From assembly GCA_017516765.1 (NCBI GenBank), contig JAFXBE010000036.1, forward strand, positions 1 to 56,321: a stretch of 56,321 bases of DNA, in the 5' to 3' direction. Source of the stretch: Clostridia bacterium. Lineage in GTDB: Bacteria; Bacillota; Clostridia; Christensenellales; Aristaeellaceae. A program made the translations under genes and the position numbers. Every line of letters starts with the position of its first letter. Within the stretch, counting starts at the first letter, position 1. Below the pieces are notes generated by a model. The model saw nothing but the letters and a program-made list of their open reading frames with translations. It searched no databases and was not told the origin of the DNA. Shown here one piece after another: positions 1 through 8,011 of this stretch.

Positions 1-138
1 TACCTCATGTCTTGTGTTATGCTCTTCATGAAGGATTTGGCTCCTTTCGTACAGTTTGGTGTCGCAACTCAACTATACCACATGAGCCAATCCTTCTTTT
101 CTTTTCTCTTACTGTCCAACATGTATTGTAGCGCTACA
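1..138. repeat. Left arm of 138-bp perfect terminal inverted repeat
   Basis: Bases 1-138 are the exact reverse complement of 56182-56319; I compared them base by base and found no mismatch. Identity stops at base 139 (c here, t in the other copy). The last 12 bases of the arm (127-138) form the perfect palindrome TGTAGCGCTACA. The arm carries part of an acyltransferase reading frame, which is long in the right-hand copy and is broken here. It may be a genomic repeat, the edge of an invertible segment, or an assembly artefact at a contig end. Confidence 0.95.
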
Positions 139-143
139 CGGAA

Positions 144-165
144 AATGCTCTTTCGGAGCGTTTTT
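144..165 (+). terminator. Possible weak terminator at the repeat border
   Basis: A short stem, gctc / gagc (with a flanking t-g pair) around tttcg, is followed by five T. It lies just after the broken acyltransferase fragment and before the promoter of the next gene. The stem is only 4-5 bp, so this is tentative. Confidence 0.3.
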
Positions 166-176
166 GGCTTTTCTTT

Positions 177-205
177 TTGCATAAGTTAGGTTAGAATAGT
201 ATGGT
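177..205 (+). promoter_or_regulatory. Candidate promoter of the hydrolase-murF-ddl-dxs operon
   Basis: TTGCAT (177-182) and TATGGT (200-205) are separated by 17 bp. The -10 hexamer is only a partial match. If correct, transcription begins near 212, downstream of the ATG at 201, which favours the TTG start at 243 for the first gene. Confidence 0.35.
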
Positions 206-242
206 ATGCTTGGGAAAGGTGGTGCTTCTTTTGGAGGCGACT

Positions 243-1031
243 TTGTTAAACTGTCGTATCCATTACGAATTGGAACGCAACGAAAACCCCGATGCACCCG
301 TGGTTCTGTTTCTCCACGGCTGGGGCTGCGATGGCAATATATTCTCCTTTTTGCAGCGTGAGATCTCAAAACAGTGCACTGTTCTTACGCTGGATTTTCC
401 CGGTCACGGCAAAAGCGACGAGCCGCCGGAGCCGTGGAACGTGCCCGCTTTTGCAAACCAGGTGGATCTGCTTCTGAATCACCTGCAATTGCTTGGCAAG
501 ATTTATATTGTTGCCCATTCCTTCGGCGGGCGCGTTGCCATCGAGCTGGCTTCCACCCATCAGGATCGGTTCGAAAAAATGGTCATTACCGGCGGCGCAG
601 GGCTGCGTAAGCCTCTTACCGAAGAGCAGAAAAAGCGGCAAGCCAGGTTCAAGCGCATGAACCGTGTACTGGATGCAATGAAGAAGCTTCCGCTGCTGGG
701 CAAACTGGCAGAGGGTCTGCAAACTAAGCTTCGCAACAAATACGGATCTGCCGATTACATCAAGCTGAACGAAGTTATGCGCCGAACCTTCAGCAACGTG
801 ATCAACTACGATCAATCCGATTTGCTGGAGAAGATCAAGGCATCCACGCTGCTCATCTGGGGCAGCGAAGATACCGAGACCCCTCTCTGGATGGGGCAGC
901 AGATGGAAAAGAGTATTCCCGACGCCGCGCTAATTACTTTTGATGGCAGAGGTCACTTTGCTTTTGCCGAAGAATGGCAGCGTTTCGTGATTATTGTAAA
1001 ACAGTTCTTTTTTGGCGGTGATAATGCATGA
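243..1031 (+). CDS. Alpha/beta hydrolase
   Basis: Cytoplasmic alpha/beta-hydrolase-fold enzyme of about 262 residues; the substrate is unknown. The fold markers are in order: an oxyanion-hole HGWG near the start, then FPGHGKSD, the nucleophile elbow AHSFGG (Ser about residue 93), an acidic residue in WGSED, and the general-base His in GRGHFAF near the C-terminus. An in-frame ATG exists at 201, but it has no ribosome binding site and overlaps a candidate promoter. TTG at 243 sits 5 nt after GGAGG, and its product begins LNCRIHYE, a typical hydrolase N-terminus. The stop overlaps the next start by 4 nt, so it is translationally coupled to the Mur ligase. A role connected with the cell envelope is only suggested by the operon. 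Confidence 0.85.
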   Translation: MLNCRIHYELERNENPDAPVVLFLHGWGCDGNIFSFLQREISKQCTVLTLDFPGHGKSDEPPEPWNVPAFANQVDLLLNHLQLLGKIYIVAHSFGGRVAIELASTHQDRFEKMVITGGAGLRKPLTEEQKKRQARFKRMNRVLDAMKKLPLLGKLAEGLQTKLRNKYGSADYIKLNEVMRRTFSNVINYDQSDLLEKIKASTLLIWGSEDTETPLWMGQQMEKSIPDAALITFDGRGHFAFAEEWQRFVIIVKQFFFGGDNA

Positions 1032-2653
1032 ACTATGAAACTGTTAGTCGTTTGATTACTGTATTGATTCCTGCTTTAGGCTGCTTTTTCGCCGCACGGG
1101 GCATCATTCATTATTTTCAGCTGGAAAGCTATCAGTTTCCCGGATACTATCATACCCTGAACCGCAACCCTGTACACAGCTACTTGCCCGGTGTCTGTGT
1201 GGCGGCGGTTTCTGCATTGCTGATCCTGCTTCTGCCAAATGCCGCGAACCTTGAAAATGCCGAAGTTCCCGTACTCTATTGGGTAATCGCACTTCTGATT
1301 GCGGCTGCAGCCGTTCTTCTCGGCATAGCGGTCGGTAAGCAGCTTACGGTAAAGAAAGCAAAGAAGCCCTTTGTTTTCACAGGGCGCATCAAGCGGCTGT
1401 ATGTGGTCTATGCCCTTGTGCTGCTTGGTATTGCTGCTATCGTATATCATCTGCCCCCCTGGAAATGGATCAGCATGCTGTGGCCGCTGTTGCTGCCTGC
1501 TGTTGTTGCTCTCGCCGGTCTGCTTGCATGGCCGGTCGAAAAGCTGATCAGCGAAATGTACTTCCGTGACGCGCGTCGTAAGCTGCTTTCCAACCCCAAC
1601 CTGATCCGTATCGGCCTTACAGGCAGCTATGGTAAAACGACCGTAAAACATATTCTGGGTGCCATCCTCAGCGAAAAGTATCCCACGCTGATCACGCCCG
1701 CAAGCTTTAACACACCAATGGGCGTAACCCGTGCCATCCGTGAAAAGCTGACCCCTACGTATCAGGTGTTCGTTGGTGAGATGGGAGCACGCCATGTGGG
1801 CGACATCAAGGAAATGTGCCGCTTAGTACATCCCACCATCGGTATTATCACATCTGTGGGCCCTCAGCATCTGGAGACCTTCAAAACCATTGAGCGGGTC
1901 GCCAAAACCAAGTATGAGTTGATCGATGCTCTGCCCGAAAAGAACAGCCACAGCTATTTCTATGATGATGGAAGCCATTGCATGGAAATGTACCGCAAGA
2001 CCACCAAGACCAAGACCCTCTGCGGTCGCGATCCCGAAACCTGCGATGTCTGGTGCGACGATGTAACCGTTACCCCGGAAGGTACAAGATTTATGCTTCA
2101 TATCAAAAATAAAGGAGAGATCGAGTGCCATACCAAGCTGTTGGGAGACCACAGCGTACAGAACATCCTGCTTGCAGCCGCCGTTGCCAGCGATCTGCGC
2201 CTTACGTTGAAGCAGATTGCTCACGGAATCGAAAAGCTGCAGCCTGTAAAGAATCGTCTGGAGCTTATGCAGAACCCGGGCGGGTTCACCATCATCAACG
2301 ATGCATTCAATTCAAACCCTGTCGGAGCAAAAGCTGCGCTGGAGGTATTGAAACAGTTCCCTGCAAGGCGTATCATCATCACCCCCGGCATGGTGGAATT
2401 GGGCGAAAAAGAAGCGGAATACAACCGTACCTTCGGCTCCCAAATGATCGGCTGCGCCGATATTGCGATCATCATCGGCAAAAACCGCGCTACACCAATT
2501 ATTGAAGGGCTGAAGGAAAGCGGCTTTGCTCCCGAGAACATCCATCGTGTGGACAGTCTCGACGAATCAACACGTTTACTGCATACGATCGTAAGACCCG
2601 GCGATACGGTACTGTATGAGAACGACCTGCCGGATCATTATCAGGAAGCCTGA
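1028..2653 (+). CDS. murF: Membrane-anchored MurF-type Mur ligase
   Basis: Member of the Mur ligase superfamily, closest in layout to MurF, which adds D-Ala-D-Ala to the UDP-MurNAc-tripeptide. Residues 1 to about 175 hold roughly five hydrophobic segments (about 5-25, 50-72, 82-102, 124-145 and 150-170) where MurF normally has its soluble substrate-binding domain. The ATP-binding loop GSYGKTT follows near residue 200, then NTPMG, VGEMGA and SVGPQHLETF, and a C-terminal ligase domain containing NDAFNSNP. At 541 residues it is longer than typical MurF (about 450). It sits directly before D-Ala ligase, which supports MurF chemistry. MurT-like or another amide ligase remains possible. Start overlaps the hydrolase by ATGA. 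Confidence 0.8.
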   Translation: MNYETVSRLITVLIPALGCFFAARGIIHYFQLESYQFPGYYHTLNRNPVHSYLPGVCVAAVSALLILLLPNAANLENAEVPVLYWVIALLIAAAAVLLGIAVGKQLTVKKAKKPFVFTGRIKRLYVVYALVLLGIAAIVYHLPPWKWISMLWPLLLPAVVALAGLLAWPVEKLISEMYFRDARRKLLSNPNLIRIGLTGSYGKTTVKHILGAILSEKYPTLITPASFNTPMGVTRAIREKLTPTYQVFVGEMGARHVGDIKEMCRLVHPTIGIITSVGPQHLETFKTIERVAKTKYELIDALPEKNSHSYFYDDGSHCMEMYRKTTKTKTLCGRDPETCDVWCDDVTVTPEGTRFMLHIKNKGEIECHTKLLGDHSVQNILLAAAVASDLRLTLKQIAHGIEKLQPVKNRLELMQNPGGFTIINDAFNSNPVGAKAALEVLKQFPARRIIITPGMVELGEKEAEYNRTFGSQMIGCADIAIIIGKNRATPIIEGLKESGFAPENIHRVDSLDESTRLLHTIVRPGDTVLYENDLPDHYQEA

Positions 2654-2673
2654 GAATTGCGGAGGAAATGATT

Positions 2674-3885
2674 ATGAGCAAGATTCAACTGGGTGTACTC
2701 TTTGGCAGCCGCAGCTGCGAGCATGAGGTTTCGATCATCAGCGCAGTTCAGCTGATGCGTGCTGTGGATCGTGAAAAATATGATGTGATCCCTGTCTATA
2801 TCAGCAAGAAGGGGGAATGGTTCACCGGCGAACCTCTGCTGGATATTGCCAGCTATACACCCTTTGACGAAAATCGAAAAGGCATCCGCCGTGTGCAGCT
2901 GGATGTGACCGCCGGTTCCGGCGCGCTTACCTGCATGGAGCAGGGCAAGGGTCTTTTTGCCAAGGAGCAGCAGGTGATCGTAGCCCGTCTGGAATGTGTT
3001 ATTCCTGTGTTCCACGGCATGCATGGCGAGGACGGTTCCATTCAGGGTCTGATGGAGCTGTGTAACATTCCTTATGCCTCTGCCGGGATCGGTGCCTCCG
3101 CCATTGGCATGGATAAGGTGTATATGAAGCAGTTCTTCCGCGGCTGCGGCTTCCCGGTACTTCCCGGGATCGGCTGCCTGCGCGCGCAGTGGGAGCAGGA
3201 TGCCGATCAGGTAATGGATACCATCGAAGATGAGATCGGTTATCCCGTGTTCATCAAGCCGGCATTGCTCGGTTCCTCCATTGGCGTAAGCAAGGCGACC
3301 AATCGTGATGAATTGCGCGAAGCCCTTGAACTTGGCTTCGAATTTGATCGCAAGGTGCTGGCCGAAAAAGGACTCAACGATCCCCTGGAGCTGAATTGCT
3401 CTGTTCTCGGCTACAACGGAAACGTGAGAGCCAGCGAGATCGAAATGCCCATCTCCGGCGGCGATCTGCTTTCCTTTATGGATAAGTACGGCGCAGGCGG
3501 CAATTCCACCAAGGGCATGGCTTCCCTCAAGCGTGTTCTGCCCGCCCCCATTGAGCCCGAGCTTTATCAGCAGATCCAGCAGCTTTCCAAGGATATGTTT
3601 GTGGCGCTGGATTGCAAGGGTGTCGTTCGCATCGACTTTATGTTCGATTCCGAAAGCCAGCAGCTGTTCATTACAGAGATCAATACCATTCCCGGTTCGC
3701 TGGCGTTCTATCTGTGGGAGCCCTGCGGCATTCCCTACAGCAAGCTGATCGATGAAATGGTGCGCTGCGCCATGGAAGCACAGCAGGATAAGGATGACAG
3801 CAACTACGCATATACTTCTGATATTCTTGCAGGTGTTTCCCTGGGTGGGAAAGCGGGTCCGAAGAACGGTTCGAAGCTGCACTGA
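2674..3885 (+). CDS. ddl: D-alanine--D-alanine ligase family (Phe-type active-site loop)
   Basis: ATP-grasp ligase that joins D-Ala to a second D-amino or D-hydroxy acid for peptidoglycan. Seen: SCEHEVSIIS near the N-terminus (D-Ala site), FHGMHGEDG, FIKPALLGSSIGVSK for ATP, and the metal-binding D and E-x-N in RIDFMF and EINTIPG. The loop before DKY carries Phe (codon 3475-3477) where Ddl enzymes making D-Ala-D-Ala normally have Tyr; Phe at this place is known from D-Lac and D-Ser forming relatives. ATG at 2674 is 8 nt after GGAGG and is preferred over ATG 2668, only 2 nt away. It has about 403 residues, somewhat longer than usual, with a Ser/Gly-rich tail. It follows murF and precedes dxs. 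Confidence 0.92.
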   Translation: MSKIQLGVLFGSRSCEHEVSIISAVQLMRAVDREKYDVIPVYISKKGEWFTGEPLLDIASYTPFDENRKGIRRVQLDVTAGSGALTCMEQGKGLFAKEQQVIVARLECVIPVFHGMHGEDGSIQGLMELCNIPYASAGIGASAIGMDKVYMKQFFRGCGFPVLPGIGCLRAQWEQDADQVMDTIEDEIGYPVFIKPALLGSSIGVSKATNRDELREALELGFEFDRKVLAEKGLNDPLELNCSVLGYNGNVRASEIEMPISGGDLLSFMDKYGAGGNSTKGMASLKRVLPAPIEPELYQQIQQLSKDMFVALDCKGVVRIDFMFDSESQQLFITEINTIPGSLAFYLWEPCGIPYSKLIDEMVRCAMEAQQDKDDSNYAYTSDILAGVSLGGKAGPKNGSKLH

Positions 3886-3902
3886 AGATTTAGAGGAGAA
3901 CT

Positions 3903-5783
3903 ATGATCGAGCTTTCAAGCATTAAATCTCCGGACGACATCAGAAATCTGAGTATGGACGAATGCGAAATGCTCGCCAATGACATCCGTACCAAAATCAT
4001 CAATACGGTTTCACACAACGGTGGGCATCTCGCATCCAATCTCGGGGTGGTCGAGATTACTCTGGCGTTGCACCGCGTGTTTCACACACCGGAGGATAAG
4101 CTGATTTTTGATGTCGGACACCAGACCTATGTACATAAACTGATTACCGGACGGTACGACTCGTTTGACTCTCTTCGTACTTACGGCGGCATTTCGGGTT
4201 TTCCCCGTCGAAGCGAAAGCGAGTACGATTGTTTTGAAGCCGGACATGCATCCACTTCTCTGTCGGCTGCTCTGGGCTACGCACGAGCGCGGGATGCTTT
4301 GGGGCAGAAACACCATGTGGTTGCTGTTGTTGGCGATGGGGCGCTTACCGGCGGCATGTGCTACGAAGCTCTGAATGATTGCGGCAATACAAAAACCAGA
4401 ATGATCGTTGTTCTTAACGACAACGAGATGTCAATAGCAGAAAACGTGGGTGCATTGAGCCGTTATCTTTCCAAGCTTCGCTCGTCTACCGGCTGGATCG
4501 TTACCAAAAGGCGGGTAAAAAATCGCCTGCAAAAGGTACCGCTGATCGGTAAACCGTTATACAGCCTTATCCACCATGCAAAGGAAATGATCAAAAGCCT
4601 TGTGGTGGACGAGGGATTCTTTACTGCGCTCGGTTTTCGCTATATCGGCCCCATCAACGGCAATGATCAAAGCGAGGTGGAACGTATTCTTACCCTCGCC
4701 AAGGATATGGACGAGCCTGTGCTGATCCATTGTCTGACCAAGAAAGGCTATGGTTATCAGAGTGCAGAGAGTAAACCGGAACTTTTTCACGGAACGCCTC
4801 CGTTTCTGTTGGAAACTGGTAAATCCGCCACATCTGACGGAAAAAGTAACGGCGCTGTTGCAAACGAGGAATTGATCGCTCTTGCAAGACAGGACAAAAC
4901 CATTCGTGTTGTCACCGCTGCAATGCCGCTTGGCACCGGCACGGCGGCGTTTGCCGAAGCATACCCCGACCAGTTCGATGATGTCGGTATCGCCGAAGAA
5001 CATGCCGTAACGCTTTGCGCGGGCATGGCAGCCGGCGGGTTGAAACCTTTTTTCTTTGTATATTCCACCTTTCTGCAGCGCGGATACGACCAGATCCTGC
5101 ACGATGTCTGCATCCAGCATTTGCCCGTTACGCTGATGATCGACCGGGCGGGTATCTCCAACGAGGACGGACAATCGCATCAGGGGTTATTTGATTTCTC
5201 TTTTCTGCGCCATATTCCCGGCATAACCATTATTGCTCCCGCAGATGAAAACGAACTTCGTCTGGCGATTCAGGCTGCCTATCGGTCAGACGGTCCCTGT
5301 GCGGTGCGCTATCCCAAAACAGCGGTTGTGCTGCCGGCTGGGCAGCAGATTCAGCAGTTCGGCATAGGTCGTTGGCAGACCCTTCTGGAAGGAACGGATG
5401 CAACACTTCTCTCTGTTGGCAGTATGACGGCTGCGGGTCTTCGTATTGCTACCGGATTGCAGCAAAAAGGTATTTCTCTGCGGGTGATCAACGCTTCAAC
5501 GGTAAAACCGCTGGACAATGAGACATTGGAACAGCTTTATAGCGAGAACAAACCTGTTTTCACGCTGGAAGAGCATGTGCTTGCAGGCGGCTTCGGCAGT
5601 GCTGTTCTGGAGCATGCAGCCGGATACGGAAACGGTATACGGATCATTCCTATCGGTGTTGAGGACAGGTATGTGCAGCATGGTGACCACCGCCATCTCT
5701 TGGAGGATGTAGGGCTGAGCGACGAATGCGTAACCGAAAAGATAAGTGCAATCATGGCCAAGGAGGGGTGCGGCAATGGCTGA
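3903..5783 (+). CDS. dxs: 1-deoxy-D-xylulose-5-phosphate synthase
   Basis: Thiamine-diphosphate enzyme that condenses pyruvate and glyceraldehyde 3-phosphate, the first step of the MEP isoprenoid pathway. The 626 residues match the family length. The early part has SHNGGHLASNLG and FDVGHQTYVHK; the ThDP/Mg site is GDGALTGG (about 144-151) with a following NDNEMSI; the catalytic Glu lies in AEEHAV (about 365); DRAGISNEDGQSHQG follows; the C-terminal transketolase domain ends the protein. The ribosome binding site is GAGGAG just before ATG. It is the first of the conserved block dxs-tlyA-nadK-argR-recN and overlaps tlyA by 8 nt, so the two are probably coupled. Confidence 0.97.
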   Translation: MIELSSIKSPDDIRNLSMDECEMLANDIRTKIINTVSHNGGHLASNLGVVEITLALHRVFHTPEDKLIFDVGHQTYVHKLITGRYDSFDSLRTYGGISGFPRRSESEYDCFEAGHASTSLSAALGYARARDALGQKHHVVAVVGDGALTGGMCYEALNDCGNTKTRMIVVLNDNEMSIAENVGALSRYLSKLRSSTGWIVTKRRVKNRLQKVPLIGKPLYSLIHHAKEMIKSLVVDEGFFTALGFRYIGPINGNDQSEVERILTLAKDMDEPVLIHCLTKKGYGYQSAESKPELFHGTPPFLLETGKSATSDGKSNGAVANEELIALARQDKTIRVVTAAMPLGTGTAAFAEAYPDQFDDVGIAEEHAVTLCAGMAAGGLKPFFFVYSTFLQRGYDQILHDVCIQHLPVTLMIDRAGISNEDGQSHQGLFDFSFLRHIPGITIIAPADENELRLAIQAAYRSDGPCAVRYPKTAVVLPAGQQIQQFGIGRWQTLLEGTDATLLSVGSMTAAGLRIATGLQQKGISLRVINASTVKPLDNETLEQLYSENKPVFTLEEHVLAGGFGSAVLEHAAGYGNGIRIIPIGVEDRYVQHGDHRHLLEDVGLSDECVTEKISAIMAKEGCGNG

Positions 5784-6588
5784 AAAACTGCGTGCGGATC
5801 TTGCGCTTGTAAGGCTGGGTCTTGTACCCAGCCGCGAAAAAGCTCAGGCTTTGATCATGGCGGGACAGGTATACCTGAAGGAACAAAAGATCCTGAAAGC
5901 CTCTGAAAAAATCGAAGAAGGTGCGGAGCTCACTGTACGCGGCCACAGCCATCCCTTTGTTGGCCGTGGCGCTTTGAAGCTGGATAAAGCTCTACGGGTC
6001 TTTGGCGCAGATGTGAAGGATACCGTATGCATGGATATCGGCGCTGCCACCGGCGGTTTTACCGATGTGCTTCTTCAAAATGGTGCAAAACATGTGTATG
6101 CCATTGATGTGGGTTACGGACAGCTTGATTGGAAAATACGAAACGATGAGCGGGTAACCGTCATGGAGCGGACCAATGCCCGTTATCTGACCCATGAGGA
6201 GATCCCCTGCGTACCGGATGTAACGGTGATGGACGTTTCCTTTATCTCGGTCAAACTGATCCTGCCGACGGCTGCGGAATTGATGGAACGGAAAGGGCGA
6301 TTTTATATTCTGATCAAACCGCAGTTTGAAGCCGGTCGTGAGTACGTTGGCAAAAAAGGGGTTGTACGTGATCCGGCAGTGCATCGTCAGGTGATTCGAT
6401 CCATTGCAGAGTTTGTACCCGAAATCGGCTATCAAATGGCGCAACTCGATTTTTCACCAATTACCGGCCCGGAAGGGAATATTGAGTACATAACAGAATT
6501 GCTTCCTGCGCAAGACAACAGCACAAATGTTACGGAAGAAACGATCGCAGCAGTCGTCGATGCTGCCCATCAGACACTTGCAAAATAA
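5776..6588 (+). CDS. tlyA: TlyA family rRNA (cytidine-2'-O)-methyltransferase
   Basis: Predicted to methylate ribose 2'-OH groups of cytidines in ribosomal RNA; older annotation calls this family hemolysin A. Residues 1-60 form an S4 RNA-binding domain (RADLALVRLGLVPSREKA). An FtsJ-type Rossmann methyltransferase follows, with the SAM motif DIGAATGGFTDVLLQ, then DVSFIS and IKPQFEAGR. Start ATG 5776 lies 7 nt after AGGAGGGG; an in-frame ATG at 5746 lacks such a site. Length, about 270 residues, is normal. It overlaps the end of dxs, and a new promoter appears in the following gap. Confidence 0.95.
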   Translation: MAEKLRADLALVRLGLVPSREKAQALIMAGQVYLKEQKILKASEKIEEGAELTVRGHSHPFVGRGALKLDKALRVFGADVKDTVCMDIGAATGGFTDVLLQNGAKHVYAIDVGYGQLDWKIRNDERVTVMERTNARYLTHEEIPCVPDVTVMDVSFISVKLILPTAAELMERKGRFYILIKPQFEAGREYVGKKGVVRDPAVHRQVIRSIAEFVPEIGYQMAQLDFSPITGPEGNIEYITELLPAQDNSTNVTEETIAAVVDAAHQTLAK

Positions 6589-6624
6589 AAGCGAACAATT
6601 ATTCTTATTTTTGATTATGCACAG

Positions 6625-6653
6625 TTGTATATTTATGCGGTTTGTGATATACT
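6625..6653 (+). promoter_or_regulatory. Candidate promoter of nadK-argR-recN
   Basis: TTGTAT (6625-6630) and TATACT (6648-6653) are spaced by 17 bp, in the 87-bp gap between tlyA and nadK. The predicted transcript would begin about 15 nt before the nadK start. Confidence 0.5.
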
Positions 6654-6675
6654 GCTGACGAAAGGCGGTTGGATC

Positions 6676-7521
6676 ATGAAAAAGATCTATCTTGTCATGC
6701 ATCAGCGGAAACCCGATACCGTATCCATCATCCGGCAGCTTTGCTCGGAGATGAAGACAGCAGGGCTCCGTCCGATCGCGGAGCCCTGGCTTTCGTCTGT
6801 CATGGCGGATACGCTTCCGTGGTTGGAATATGCATCATCGGCGAAAGATTGCGATGCGGTACTCGCAGTTGGCGGGGACGGTACTTTTTTGCGTGCAAAT
6901 GCTGTAGCTCTCGTCCACGAGCTGCCACTGCTGGGGATCAATCTCGGAACGGTCGGTTTTCTCTCGGAAGTGGAATGGGATCAAATAGGAACGGCGTGCC
7001 ATGCTTTGGCAAACGACAGCTATACCGTCGAATCCCGCATGCTGCTGGAGGCACGGGTGGGGGATAAGCGTTTTCTTGCCCTGAACGATATCGTCCTCAG
7101 CCGTGGCGGTTATGCCCGGTTGATCGGGATGAATGTTCACGTGGAAAAAGAACGCCTGGATCCTTACATTGGCGATGGTCTGATCATTTCCACGCCTACC
7201 GGTTCTACCGGCTATTCTTTGTCTGCCGGCGGTCCCGTTGTGCATCCCAGTCTTGAATGTATGATTATGACCCCCGTCTGCTGTCATTCACTGCAGCACC
7301 GCCCGGTTGTAACCGCTTCTACCCAGACCATTACAATTGAGCTGGACGACCGCTACAACAGTACCGCTCAGGTGGATGTTGACGGTCAGCAAGCGGTATA
7401 CCTGCAAGCCGGAGAAAAACTGTATATTTCCCGTGCAGCAAAGTGTACCCACTTGATCCACATCGATCCGAACGATTTTTTCTCAACGATCCGCATTAAG
7501 CTGGCTGAGTGGAGCCATTGA
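6676..7521 (+). CDS. nadK: NAD kinase
   Basis: Phosphorylates NAD to NADP with ATP or polyphosphate. About 281 residues, normal for the bacterial family. Visible motifs are GGDGTFLRA (GGDGT about residues 66-70), NLGTVGFLSE and the glycine-rich TPTGSTGYSLSAGGP. Start ATG 6676 follows AAAGGCGG with good spacing; the in-frame ATG at 6625 lies within the candidate promoter and is rejected. It has the normal neighbours for Firmicutes (tlyA before, argR after) and is separated from argR by only 12 nt, so they probably share a transcript. Confidence 0.96.
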   Translation: MKKIYLVMHQRKPDTVSIIRQLCSEMKTAGLRPIAEPWLSSVMADTLPWLEYASSAKDCDAVLAVGGDGTFLRANAVALVHELPLLGINLGTVGFLSEVEWDQIGTACHALANDSYTVESRMLLEARVGDKRFLALNDIVLSRGGYARLIGMNVHVEKERLDPYIGDGLIISTPTGSTGYSLSAGGPVVHPSLECMIMTPVCCHSLQHRPVVTASTQTITIELDDRYNSTAQVDVDGQQAVYLQAGEKLYISRAAKCTHLIHIDPNDFFSTIRIKLAEWSH

Positions 7522-7533
7522 TCAGGAGGTATT

Positions 7534-7986
7534 ATGAAAAGTTCCCGTCAAGTAGCCATTCTGGAGATTATCAGCAATCAAGCGGTAGAAACGCAGGAAG
7601 AGCTTGCCGAAGAGCTTGGCAAGCGCGGTTTTCGTGTAACGCAGGCAACGGTATCGCGAGATATCAAGGAAATGAAACTCATCAAATCCCAATCGGCAGG
7701 GGGTACCTACCGTTATGCACTTGCCGATAATGCCGACAGCAGCATCAACGAGCGCCTGATCCGTATGTTCAGCGATACGGTGCTGAGCATTACCAGCGCA
7801 TACAATCAGATCATTCTCAAAACCATCTCTGCCAGCGCAAACATTGCAGCCGAAGCGATCGACAACATGCATTGGCCCGAGATCCTCGGTACTATTGCCG
7901 GCGACAACACCATTTTGCTTATCGTTCGCACCATCGAAGAAGTGCCCGGCGTCCAGGAACGCCTTGCCGCTATGATGCATCGCTGA
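7534..7986 (+). CDS. argR: Arginine repressor ArgR
   Basis: Arginine-sensing DNA-binding regulator of arginine biosynthesis and catabolism genes; it binds ARG-box palindromes as a hexamer. 150 residues, typical. The N-terminal winged helix-turn-helix includes QEELAEELGKRGFRVTQATV followed by SRDIKEMKLIK; the C-terminal oligomerisation and arginine-binding part contains GTIAGDNTILLIVR. The ribosome binding site is AGGAGG before ATG. Its location between nadK and recN is conserved in Firmicutes. No arginine biosynthesis genes are in the window, so it acts in trans. Confidence 0.96.
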   Translation: MKSSRQVAILEIISNQAVETQEELAEELGKRGFRVTQATVSRDIKEMKLIKSQSAGGTYRYALADNADSSINERLIRMFSDTVLSITSAYNQIILKTISASANIAAEAIDNMHWPEILGTIAGDNTILLIVRTIEEVPGVQERLAAMMHR

Positions 7987-8011
7987 TTGAAAGAAAGGAT
8001 AGTGCAATACC

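Larger units (their letters stand above)
1..189 (+). pseudogene. Acyltransferase-family fragment, broken copy
   Basis: The frame is open from base 1 (Tyr-Leu-Met-Ser-Cys) and encodes the same 44 residues after the first Met as the acyltransferase at the right end of the window. It then leaves the shared sequence at base 139 and stops after about 16 unrelated residues, at 189. Only one short internal stretch of a membrane acyltransferase is present, so it cannot make an enzyme. It looks like a truncated duplicate or a false join at a contig end. The break falls exactly at the TGTAGCGCTACA palindrome. No start signal can be judged because the frame runs off the window. Confidence 0.6.

Noticed and set aside
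201..242. ATG 201 as start of the first hydrolase
   Set aside because: No ribosome binding site precedes it and it overlaps the candidate -10; TTG 243 has GGAGG at ideal distance.
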